A stretch of DNA of 22,726 nt from NCBI GenBank assembly GCA_964650465.1, contig CAZYTA010000041.1, positions 1 through 22,726 of the forward strand, written 5' to 3'. Shown in pieces: positions 16,387 to 22,726 of the stretch. Under the pieces are notes generated by a model, which saw nothing but the letters and a program-made list of their open reading frames with translations, was not told the DNA's origin and did no database searches. The stretch comes from RGIG6353 sp964650465 (GTDB lineage Bacteria; Bacillota; Clostridia; Oscillospirales; SIG627). A program made the translations under genes and the position numbers. How positions within the stretch are numbered: the stretch's first letter is position 1; the number at the start of each line of letters is the position of its first letter.

Positions 16387-17427
16387 TCAGGGTTTACAGC
16401 ATCCTCCGGGAGTGTATCCCATTTTTATGAGGTCATCTCTTGTTCCTGAATATGCTTCCTTGTTTTTACCGTCTATCCTGTCGGCGTTTGAGCAGTGTGG
16501 ATAATGAAATTTCATACTGTTGGTATTGAGCACATATTCGCTCTCATCTAAAATAACGTTTTCTTCTCCTTGGGTACCAAAGGTGAAGCTTACGCTTTTG
16601 CCGTCGCTTTTACAAATTATATCACCTAAAAGGTCGGTGCGGTAAACCGTTACATCTGCATCCCTCAAGCGGCTGAGAGGCTCATCGTGGGGGTGTCCGT
16701 ATTCGTTGCCTTTGCCTACGGATATAACGGCATATTCAGGCATTACCTCACGTAAAAATCGGTATCCCGTTGAGGTGTTGCTGCCGTGGTGGCCAACCTT
16801 GAGTACTGTTGAGGAAATATCTGCATTTGAATCCAGTACTGCCTGCTCTGCTTCCCATTCCGCATCCCCGGTAAACAGGAAGGATGTTTCGCCGTAGGTT
16901 ATCTTTAATACTATTGAGCTGTTGTTTGTATCATCATTGGAATTGCAGCCCACAATTATTACCTCTGCCGAGCCAAGTGAAAAGGCTTCTCCCACTGTCG
17001 GAATGCTTATAGAAGAACCGCCAAGCTCGGTGTACTTTACAAAGCTTCTGAAGGCATCGCTGTCATAGCTTGTGACAGGGCAGTATACAGTTCCGGGCTT
17101 TGCATAGCTCAAGGCTCCTGCCATACCGCCGATATGATCCTCATGAGCATGAGTGCCTATAACGTAGTCAAGATAGCTTATGCTGTGCTTTTTGAGATAT
17201 GTGTACATACGGCTTGAGTCACCTGTGTTTCCTGCATCAATGAGCATGCTTTTTCCGTCGCACAGAACAAGTGCCGCATCAGCCTGTCCTACATCTATAA
17301 AGTGAATTTCAAAGCCGGAGCCTTCGGACAACGGTTGTGAGATTTTTGTGTCGGTAGGTGTTTTGACAGCACAGGATACAAGGCAAAGCAATAAAGTTAC
17401 GGCAATAAACAGCCTGATTTTTTTCAT
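16387..17427 (-). CDS. ComEC-like MBL-fold lipoprotein with C-terminal Cys/His domain
   Basis: A 346-aa exported lipoprotein: signal peptide with lipobox LVSC (C19). The metallo-beta-lactamase domain has FIDVGQADAALV (43-54), LIDAGN, THAHEDHIGG (92-101), TGDAE (D188), GHHGS (212-216) and HPHDEP (245-250), the pattern of the ComEC/Rec2 hydrolase domain and its stand-alone secreted relatives. Residues 297-346 form a separate small module, YVLNTNSMKFHYPHC...GYTPGGCCKP, with Cys and His spaced as in Ada-like zinc-binding tails often seen on secreted nucleases. That points to nucleic acid or nucleotide processing outside the membrane. ATG 17427 follows AAAGGTG. No clear promoter lies in the 60 bases after the Ca2+ ATPase gene, so it may be read through from it. 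Domain assignments good, substrate inferred. Confidence 0.88.
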   Translation of the reverse strand: MKKIRLFIAVTLLLCLVSCAVKTPTDTKISQPLSEGSGFEIHFIDVGQADAALVLCDGKSMLIDAGNTGDSSRMYTYLKKHSISYLDYVIGTHAHEDHIGGMAGALSYAKPGTVYCPVTSYDSDAFRSFVKYTELGGSSISIPTVGEAFSLGSAEVIIVGCNSNDDTNNSSIVLKITYGETSFLFTGDAEWEAEQAVLDSNADISSTVLKVGHHGSNTSTGYRFLREVMPEYAVISVGKGNEYGHPHDEPLSRLRDADVTVYRTDLLGDIICKSDGKSVSFTFGTQGEENVILDESEYVLNTNSMKFHYPHCSNADRIDGKNKEAYSGTRDDLIKMGYTPGGCCKP

Positions 17428-17452
17428 ACAGCACCTTTTCGATAATAGAATA

Positions 17453-17479
17453 CAGGGGATACATTTTCAGTATCCCCTG
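17453..17479 (-). terminator. Hairpin between the Ca2+ ATPase and MBL lipoprotein genes
   Basis: CAGGGGATAC (17453-17462) pairs with GTATCCCCTG (17470-17479) around seven bases. On the minus strand it is followed by TATTCTATTATCG, only moderately T-rich, so partial termination with read-through into the lipoprotein gene is plausible. Confidence 0.6.
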
Positions 17480-17487
17480 CAGTCGGT

Positions 17488-20100
17488 TTATTTATGTCTT
17501 ATGAGTCCCAAAGCTTTTGATATTTCCATTAAAACCAGAGGAACAAGTACAAATCCCAGAACAACGAGGTAGAGCTTTACAGGGAGTAAAACAAGACCGA
17601 AAGCAATACGAAGGGGGGTGAAGAGTACTATGAGCACAAGGAGAACGGAAGCAAGGCACGCAAGGTTAAGATTTTTGTTTGTGAAGGGACCGATCTTAAA
17701 CAGTGAACGGTTGCTTCTCATATTGAACGCCTGAACGACCTGAGATATAGCCAGTGTGGCAAATGCCATTGTCTGACCGCCCTCAAGGGTGCCTGTCACA
17801 TTTTCTCCGATTCTGAATGCAAAAAGAGCAAGTATTGCGAACATAAAGCCCTGAAGTACAACTCTTATTCCCAAACCGTGAGCAAAGATACCTTCGTTTT
17901 TGGGCTTGGGTTTTTCGTTCATTATGCCTTCTTCAACAGGCTCCATACCAAGAGCAATTGCAGGGAGTGAGTCGGTTACAAGATTTATCCAGAGAAGCTG
18001 CATGGACAGAAGCGGAGTCTTGTGCCAGAGCAGCATGGAGATAAATACCAGAATTACCTCGCCTATGTTTGTACCCAGCAGGAAGCCTACAACCTTTTTG
18101 ATGTTTGAATAGATGCCGCGTCCTTCGCGTACAGCTTCTACAATAGTTGCAAAATTGTCATCTGTCAGGGTCATATCGGCAGCTCCCTTGGCGACGTCTG
18201 TACCTGTGATACCCATTGCGCATCCGATGTCAGCCGCTTTAAGCGCAGGGGCATCGTTTACGCCGTCACCTGTCATGGACACTATCTGTCCCTTTCTTTG
18301 CCAAGCCTTGACTATTCTTATCTTATTCTCGGGAGAAACTCTTGCATATACCGCAATGTTGCTTACCGCCGCATCAAGCTCGCGGTCGGTCATTTTATCA
18401 AGCTCCGCACCTGTTATTGCACGGTCTTTTTCTGTGAGAATACCCAGCTCTCTCGCTATTGCAGAGGCTGTTACAACATGGTCGCCCGTTATCATTACAG
18501 GCTTGATTCCTGCCTTTACACAGAGTGCTACGGCTTGCTTTGCTTCGGGTCTGGGAGGGTCTATCATACCTACAAGACCGATGAAGGTCAAGCCGCATTC
18601 AAGCTCCTCGGGAGTGGGGTTTTCGGGAACCTTATCTATCAGTTTAAAGCCTACCGCAAGAACTCGCAGAGCATTTTCACTCATGGAATCGGTCATTTTG
18701 CGTCCGCCTTCAATATCTCCCGCAATGCATTTCTGAGCCATTACATCAAAGGCGCCCTTTACAATAACCATGTTTTTTCCGTTTATGCTGTTGACGGTTG
18801 TCATAAGCTTTCTGTCGGAGTCAAACGGAATTGTGGCAAGTCTGGGGAACTGCTGGTTGAGACTCTCTTTTGGGAAGCCTTTTTTCATTGCCGCCGCAAC
18901 AATTGAGGTCTCTGTGGGGTCGCCTATGTGCTCCTCTTTTCCGTCCTTTACAACCACCGAGCCGTCACAGCACAGAGCCGCAAATTTCAGCAGACTGTTT
19001 ACAGCCTCACTTGTTTCGCCGCTTATTTCTTCCGTATTACTTGCACCGCTGACATAAGCCTTTACAAGAGTCATTCTGTTCTGGGTAAGCGTTCCTGTTT
19101 TATCCGAGCAGATAACAGAAGCACCGCCCAGTGTTTCCACTGCAGGAAGCCTTCTTATAAGCGCTCCTCGGGAAGCCATTCTGCCTACACCTATGGAAAG
19201 CACTATTGTAACAATTGCGGGAAGTCCCTCGGGGATAGCCGATACAGCCAGGGAAATCGCCGTCATAAATATTTCAAGGGGCGGGATATCGTTTGTTATG
19301 CCTACAATGAATATGATACCGCAGGCGGCAAGTGCTATTGCTCCAAGATATTTTCCAAGCTGTGCAAGCTTCTTCTGGAGAGGTGTTTGTGTTTCCTCTT
19401 CTTCATTGAGAAGGTTTGCTATCTTGCCCATTTCGGTATCCATACCTGTAGCCGTAACAACGGCAACAGCCGAGCCGTAGGTAATGGAACAGCCCGAAAA
19501 TACCATATTTGTTCTGTCTCCTATGGGGGCAGCTTCATTGACAATGGCGAGAGCATCCTTTTCACTTGGTACAGATTCTCCTGTCAGTGCAGATTCCTCG
19601 CTCTTGAGGCTTGCGCTTGTAAGAAGTCTGGCATCGGCAGGCACAAAATCTCCCGCTTCAAGTTTAATAATATCACCGGGTACAAGAAGCGCAGCATCAA
19701 TTACACTTTCCTTACCGTCACGAATAACTCTTGCATGGGGAGCCGAAAGATTTTTCAGCGCATCCAGTGCTTTTTGGGCTTTGCTTTCCTGCATAACACC
19801 CATTATTGCATTAAGTACTACAATCAAAAGAATGAGCAAGGGCTCAAAGAATTCCTTCGGTTCTCTTTCAATACAAGCTACAACAAAGGAAATAAAAGCC
19901 GCAACAAGCAGAATAAGTATCATTACATCCTTGAACTGCTCCGCAAACCTTTGCAACAGAGTTCTCTTTTTCTTTTCCTTCAGCTTGTTTTCGCCGTGAG
20001 TTGCTCTCAGCTCATTTGCAGTGCTATCACTAAGTCCGTTTTCTTCATCTGTTCCCAGATTTTTCAGTAATTCTTCTTTTGTTATACTGTGTGGTGACAA
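17488..20100 (-). CDS. P2A-type calcium-transporting ATPase
   Basis: An 870-aa P-type ATPase that pumps Ca2+ out of the cytoplasm. In order: N-terminal cation-ATPase domain, TM1-2 (about 58-103), actuator TGES (173-176), TM4 with PEGLPA (290-295), phosphorylation site DKTGTLT (D333), TGD (538-540), hinge GDGVND (611-616), and TM5-TM10. Ion-site residues match SERCA: the TM5 stretch LGTNIGEVILVF (N678, E681) and TM6 NLVTDSLPA (N706, D710), with E291 in TM4; this sets it apart from Na+/K+ or Mg2+ pumps. The start is TTG at 20100: AGGAGG stands nine bases upstream and no ATG or GTG is suitably placed. It has its own extended -10 promoter and is separated from alr by a terminator. Calcium specificity is inferred from these residues. 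Confidence 0.95.
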   Translation of the reverse strand: MSPHSITKEELLKNLGTDEENGLSDSTANELRATHGENKLKEKKKRTLLQRFAEQFKDVMILILLVAAFISFVVACIEREPKEFFEPLLILLIVVLNAIMGVMQESKAQKALDALKNLSAPHARVIRDGKESVIDAALLVPGDIIKLEAGDFVPADARLLTSASLKSEESALTGESVPSEKDALAIVNEAAPIGDRTNMVFSGCSITYGSAVAVVTATGMDTEMGKIANLLNEEEETQTPLQKKLAQLGKYLGAIALAACGIIFIVGITNDIPPLEIFMTAISLAVSAIPEGLPAIVTIVLSIGVGRMASRGALIRRLPAVETLGGASVICSDKTGTLTQNRMTLVKAYVSGASNTEEISGETSEAVNSLLKFAALCCDGSVVVKDGKEEHIGDPTETSIVAAAMKKGFPKESLNQQFPRLATIPFDSDRKLMTTVNSINGKNMVIVKGAFDVMAQKCIAGDIEGGRKMTDSMSENALRVLAVGFKLIDKVPENPTPEELECGLTFIGLVGMIDPPRPEAKQAVALCVKAGIKPVMITGDHVVTASAIARELGILTEKDRAITGAELDKMTDRELDAAVSNIAVYARVSPENKIRIVKAWQRKGQIVSMTGDGVNDAPALKAADIGCAMGITGTDVAKGAADMTLTDDNFATIVEAVREGRGIYSNIKKVVGFLLGTNIGEVILVFISMLLWHKTPLLSMQLLWINLVTDSLPAIALGMEPVEEGIMNEKPKPKNEGIFAHGLGIRVVLQGFMFAILALFAFRIGENVTGTLEGGQTMAFATLAISQVVQAFNMRSNRSLFKIGPFTNKNLNLACLASVLLVLIVLFTPLRIAFGLVLLPVKLYLVVLGFVLVPLVLMEISKALGLIRHK

Positions 20101-20134
20101 TTAAAATTTCCTCCTAAAATTTTTCTGTTTTAAT

Positions 20135-20163
20135 ATTATACCAGAAAAGTTCTCAGTTTACAA
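20135..20163 (-). promoter_or_regulatory. Extended -10 promoter of the Ca2+ ATPase gene
   Basis: Minus strand TTGTAA (20163-20158), 17-base spacer ending TGG, then TATAAT (20140-20135). The TGN-TATAAT form compensates for the weak -35. AGGAGG follows at 20115-20110. Confidence 0.75.
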
Positions 20164-20198
20164 CAATTTTTTCCTAATTTATAAAAGTTTAACAAAGG

Positions 20199-20233
20199 GG
20201 CTGTAAAAAACTCTGTTTGAGTTTTTTACAGCC
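20199..20233 (-). terminator. Terminator after alr
   Basis: GGCTGTAAAAAACTC (20199-20213) pairs perfectly over 15 bp with GAGTTTTTTACAGCC (20219-20233). On the minus strand CCTTTGTT follows. Sequence theme is shared with the hairpins at 5507 and 16338. Confidence 0.75.
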
Positions 20234-20251
20234 ACCAGTTTCTATCTTACG

Positions 20252-20286
20252 GGAAATTGCACCAAATCAACCTCGCCGCTTTTTAT
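20252..20286 (+). repeat. Deletion derivative of the 99-bp repeat
   Basis: The left part GGAAATTGCACCAAATCAACCTCGCCG continues directly into CTTTTTAT, which is the extreme right end of the full unit. The joint falls on CTCGCCG, a string present in both halves of the full repeat, so the middle was probably lost by recombination between them. It overlaps the alr stop codon. Confidence 0.6.
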
Positions 20287-21410
20287 TCATATATTCTTGT
20301 TACTCTGGGTGATATGCCGGTATAAAGCTCGTAGCTGATACTGCCCGAAAGCTCTGCGTATTCGTCGATTGAAATACTGCCGTTTCCCCAGAAGGTTACC
20401 TCATCTCCCTGTGAAATGTCACAGTGCGCATCGGTAATATCCACCATAAGCAGGTCCATGCACACATTTCCTACTATATTAAAGATTTCACCGTTTATCT
20501 TTACTCTGCCCTTGTTTGACAAAGCACGCGGAATTCCGTCTGCATAACCTGCCGTTATTGTTGCAATAACCGAATCACGCTCAAAGGTGTGATTTCTGCA
20601 ATATCCTACAGTCTCACCCCTTTTTACCTTTATTACCTGACCCACCTTTGCACACAGGGTCATTACCTCTCTCAGAGGCATATCGGGATGCTCTTCAAGG
20701 TATTTTGCTTTGATATCCTTTGAAGGATATGCACCGTAGAGAATAATTCCGGGTCTCACGGCATTCATCAAAGCATCGCGCCGTGTCAGCACAGCTGCCG
20801 AATTGGCAATGTGCGATTTCCCTGTGTCGATTCCGCTGTCATTCAAGGCTTTGACCGTCCTGTTAAACCTTGAAAGCTGAAGGTCTGTATAATGGGAGCT
20901 GAGGTCATCACTTTCCGCAAAGTGGCTGAATATACCCTTTATGCAGATACCGGGTAGCTTCGATACAGCCGTTATGTCTGCTGTGGTTGTATCGGTTTCG
21001 GTATCAAAGCCGAAGCGATGCATTCCCGTATCAAGCTTAATGTGTACATTAAGAGATAGACCGCCCAGCCTTTTTGACAGCTCTTTTGCATAGTCAAGAC
21101 TCATTACAGACTGTGTTATGTTACTGTCGGCAAGAACCGTGGCAAAAGCAGGGTCCGTGTATCCAAGTATGAGCAATTCATTTTTTATGCCGTTTTCTCT
21201 CAGAGTCAGAGCCTCGTCCATCTCGGCTACCGCAAAGGTGCTTACCTTTCCCGATAAAGCACGTGCAAGCTCAATTGCACCGTGTGAATAGGCGTTTGCC
21301 TTGATTATGGGCATCGCTTCACAGCCCTCGGGCAAAAGGTCCTTTATGCATTCAAAGTTGTGGAGAAGATTGCTGAGGGATATTTTTGCATAGCATCTTT
21401 TATTCTTCAT
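20283..21410 (-). CDS. alr: Alanine racemase
   Basis: Alr interconverts L- and D-alanine with pyridoxal phosphate, supplying D-Ala for peptidoglycan. The 375-aa product has normal length: PLP lysine K37 in IIKANAYSHG (the usual G of AYGHG is S42), HIKLDTGMHRFG (123-134), SHFAESDD, HIANSAAVL (200-208), RPGIILYG (219-226) and the second catalytic residue Y289 in TAGYADGIPR. ATG 21410 has GGGAG upstream and lies 19 bases after the lipoprotein stop, so it is likely the last gene of a three-gene unit. Its stop codon lies in a shortened copy of the dispersed repeat. Alanine is the most likely substrate; related fold-III racemases acting on serine cannot be excluded from sequence alone. Confidence 0.95.
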   Translation of the reverse strand: MKNKRCYAKISLSNLLHNFECIKDLLPEGCEAMPIIKANAYSHGAIELARALSGKVSTFAVAEMDEALTLRENGIKNELLILGYTDPAFATVLADSNITQSVMSLDYAKELSKRLGGLSLNVHIKLDTGMHRFGFDTETDTTTADITAVSKLPGICIKGIFSHFAESDDLSSHYTDLQLSRFNRTVKALNDSGIDTGKSHIANSAAVLTRRDALMNAVRPGIILYGAYPSKDIKAKYLEEHPDMPLREVMTLCAKVGQVIKVKRGETVGYCRNHTFERDSVIATITAGYADGIPRALSNKGRVKINGEIFNIVGNVCMDLLMVDITDAHCDISQGDEVTFWGNGSISIDEYAELSGSISYELYTGISPRVTRIYE

Positions 21411-21425
21411 TATTATATCTCCCGG

Positions 21426-21455
21426 GGAATTACTCGAAATCAGCCTCGCCGATTT
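21426..21455 (+). repeat. Left-half remnant of the 99-bp repeat
   Basis: GGAATTACTCGAAATCAGCCTCGCCGATTT aligns, with several changes, to the left end of the repeat (GGAAATTG..TTGAATCAACCTCGCCGTTTT). It encodes the last residues (IGEADFE) and stop of the lipoprotein gene on the minus strand. The right half is absent. Confidence 0.4.
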
Positions 21456-21825
21456 CCTTATGTACTGTTAGTTTAAAGCTGTTTCCTTCTGCAGTGCCGT
21501 CCTTGTTCATCACGAGAGTGCCTTCGGTCAATGCACGGTACAGAGGCATAAGCCTTGACAATTCGGCTACACTGCCCTCAAATACCATACCGCCGTAGCT
21601 CACCTCTCCGCCGTCCTCTGTCAGACATATGCACAGCCCCTCGGGACTGTCAGGGTAAAAGGACAGCTGTTTTGACGAGGTTTCCAGCCTTCCCGATACG
21701 CTTATATTTTCATCTTCAAAGGTTACATACAGAGTACGGGGTGTGAGAAAATAGTCACGGCTTTCATTGCCTGTACTGCAGGAAACAAGAAAAATACACA
21801 AAAATATCCATATCAATCTTTTCAC
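21430..21825 (-). CDS. Small secreted lipoprotein of unknown function
   Basis: A 131-aa protein with a short signal peptide and lipobox LVSC (C16), so it is probably lipid-anchored on the outer face of the membrane. The mature part has alternating beta-strand-like segments (RTLYVTFEDENISVSGRLET, QLSFYPD, VSYGGMVFEG) and no catalytic motif I can name. Start: the frame opens at GTG 21834, but that codon abuts AAAGGAG; the GTG at 21825 is eight bases from the same site and gives the standard KR-hydrophobic signal start, so it is preferred. It sits between the two-TM membrane protein gene (about 46 bases upstream) and alr (19 bases downstream), suggesting one transcript. Its final codons come from repeat-like sequence. 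Function unknown. Confidence 0.8.
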   Translation of the reverse strand: MKRLIWIFLCIFLVSCSTGNESRDYFLTPRTLYVTFEDENISVSGRLETSSKQLSFYPDSPEGLCICLTEDGGEVSYGGMVFEGSVAELSRLMPLYRALTEGTLVMNKDGTAEGNSFKLTVHKEIGEADFE

Positions 21826-21871
21826 AAAAGTCACTCCTTTGTAAAAAGCTTATTCGGATATTTTGGTTTTA

Positions 21872-22423
21872 TTACTTTATGCTGTCGGATATTACGCAGT
21901 TTTTGTTGTAATAACGGAGCATATCAAGGGATTTTTTTGTCGCATTGAATACAAGCGCTCTCTTTTCACCCTTTTCGGAGGTGAAAATCGCACAGTATGC
22001 ATCCTCGGCATCAGGGGAGGTGACACCGTATATAACATCAATTCCGTCAAGCCTTGCATTCTTGAGGGGAAGTATACTTTCGGCTGAGGGTACCTTGAAT
22101 TCCACCATCTGACGTCTCTTTTTGCCGGCTATTATTTTGTCCATTGACATCACACCGGATACTATCAGATATTCGTACTCAATTGAGGTCAGTCCCCAGA
22201 GAAGCATAGAAACATATACAATAAGTACAACCGCCACAACTGCTATGTGAGGTATCTTGACAGGTCCGAACATAAGAAATATCACACCGCAAAAAAGCAC
22301 GGTAGCGAGAAGTATTATCGCAATTCTGGCAGTTATCAGCTTGCTGTCAAGCTGTCTTTTTACAAGGTGCTCGGTATAGTTAAAAGCATAATCCGAGCTT
22401 GCTTTTATGCGTGTATTATTCAT
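21872..22423 (-). CDS. Two-TM membrane protein, DUF6106-like, unknown function
   Basis: A 183-aa protein with two adjacent membrane segments (about 32-53 and 57-78) and a cytoplasmic-looking C-terminal domain beginning EYEYLIVSGVMSMDKIIAGKK, then basic KKRRQ and a beta-rich stretch. The YEY...G.M.MDKII.K.RR pattern resembles, from memory, the DUF6106 family of small Firmicutes membrane proteins; I cannot confirm it here. ATG 22423 has GGAGG (22436-22432) eight bases upstream, lying inside a degenerate copy of the dispersed repeat. It is probably the first gene of a unit with the lipoprotein gene and alr. No enzymatic motif is visible. Confidence 0.8.
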   Translation of the reverse strand: MNNTRIKASSDYAFNYTEHLVKRQLDSKLITARIAIILLATVLFCGVIFLMFGPVKIPHIAVVAVVLIVYVSMLLWGLTSIEYEYLIVSGVMSMDKIIAGKKRRQMVEFKVPSAESILPLKNARLDGIDVIYGVTSPDAEDAYCAIFTSEKGEKRALVFNATKKSLDMLRYYNKNCVISDSIK

Positions 22424-22424
22424 A

Positions 22425-22507
22425 ATTTCATCCTCCGTTTTCTTGCTTGGGTATATATAGATTTCGATAGGCGAGCATTGTCAGCGGCGGCTCGCCGCTT
22501 TTTTATC
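22425..22507 (+). repeat. Dispersed repeat copy with degenerate left half
   Basis: The right half is well kept (GATAGGCGAGCATTGTC, then arms AGCGGCGG/TCGCCGCT, then TTTTTTAT). The left half is eroded: CATCCTCCGTTTTCTTGCTTGG stands for CAACCTCGCCGTTTTACTTTGTTTTGG. Read on the minus strand, the eroded CATCCTCC is the ribosome site GGAGG of the membrane protein gene. Confidence 0.65.
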
Positions 22508-22512
22508 TCTTA

Positions 22513-22611
22513 GTAAATTGAATTAAATCAACCTCGCCGTTTTACTTTGTTTGGATGTATCCATAGGTTTGGATAGGCGAGCATTGTCAGCGGTCACTGA
22601 CCGCCTTTTTA
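22513..22611 (+). repeat. 99-bp dispersed repeat, full copy at right end
   Basis: Same length as the copies at 5564 and 5670, with AAATTG, AAATCAACCTCGCCGTTTTACTT, GGATAGGCGAGCATTGTC and a terminal hairpin. Its hairpin is the GGTCA/TGACC version seen at 11911, not the GGCGA/TCGCC version of the left-end copies. Confidence 0.85.
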
Positions 22612-22656
22612 TATAATATCACAAACAATTTAAATAATCAACCACAATTTTATTAA

Positions 22657-22685
22657 TTCAAATTTCATTACTGTAGTGTTACAAT
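22657..22685 (+). promoter_or_regulatory. Possible promoter for a gene beyond the window
   Basis: TTCAAA (22657-22662), 17-base spacer, TACAAT (22680-22685) in an A/T-rich stretch after the last repeat. No coding start follows before the window ends. Tentative. Confidence 0.3.
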
Positions 22686-22726
22686 AGATGTGAGACCAAA
22701 AGTAAAAAAAGAATAGAAAAAGTGAT

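Noticed and set aside
18928..20070. 380-codon plus-strand open frame over the Ca2+ ATPase gene
   Set aside because: It lies wholly antisense to a gene with every P-type ATPase motif; its translation is rich in Cys, Tyr, Ser and Lys without domain features.

Overview
The window looks like a chromosomal segment of an uncultured gut-type member of the Clostridia (Oscillospiraceae/Ruminococcaceae-like). The grounds are strong AGGAGG-type ribosome sites, consensus vegetative promoters, moderate GC, a DUF4368 serine recombinase, a choloylglycine hydrolase, LuxS, and a giant acyl-CoA dehydratase activase of a kind common in anaerobic Firmicutes. The family-level placement is inferred from gene content only.

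Left end (1-5770), accessory: the C-terminal tail of a large serine recombinase (the kind carried at the edge of integrative elements) is followed by an extended -10 promoter and a roughly 225-base stretch packed with small hairpins. Then comes one very large gene (537-5480, 1647 aa) with an N-terminal DUF4062 domain, a NACHT/STAND-type P-loop NTPase and a long TPR-like helical C-terminus. This architecture is shared with nephrocystin-3-like and bacterial STAND sensor proteins, and the gene is the best candidate here for an undescribed single-gene defence (phage-sensing) system. It ends at a strong terminator and two tandem copies of a 99-base repeat.

Middle (5744-11640), housekeeping and niche genes: a PlsC-like acyltransferase with an added zinc ribbon (minus) is divergent from a two-gene operon of a membrane-anchored alpha/beta hydrolase and luxS (plus). 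luxS overlaps tail-to-tail with a bile salt/penicillin V hydrolase gene (minus), which lies downstream of an MBL-fold hydrolase gene. The MBL gene is divergent from an isolated L-rhamnose isomerase gene, rhaA.

Right part (11928-22423), all minus strand: a 1406-aa double-activase/dehydratase-like Fe-S protein; a ComEC-like MBL lipoprotein; a P2A-type Ca2+ ATPase; and a three-gene group of a two-TM membrane protein, a small lipoprotein and alanine racemase.

Three themes cross the window. First, a dispersed repeat of about 99 bases with a covarying terminal hairpin occurs in full, partial or interrupted form at least seven times. It is always in the same orientation, and it supplies or overlaps the stop codon of four genes. 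Second, three terminators share one sequence theme. Third, clear TTGACA/TATAAT promoters define most transcription units.
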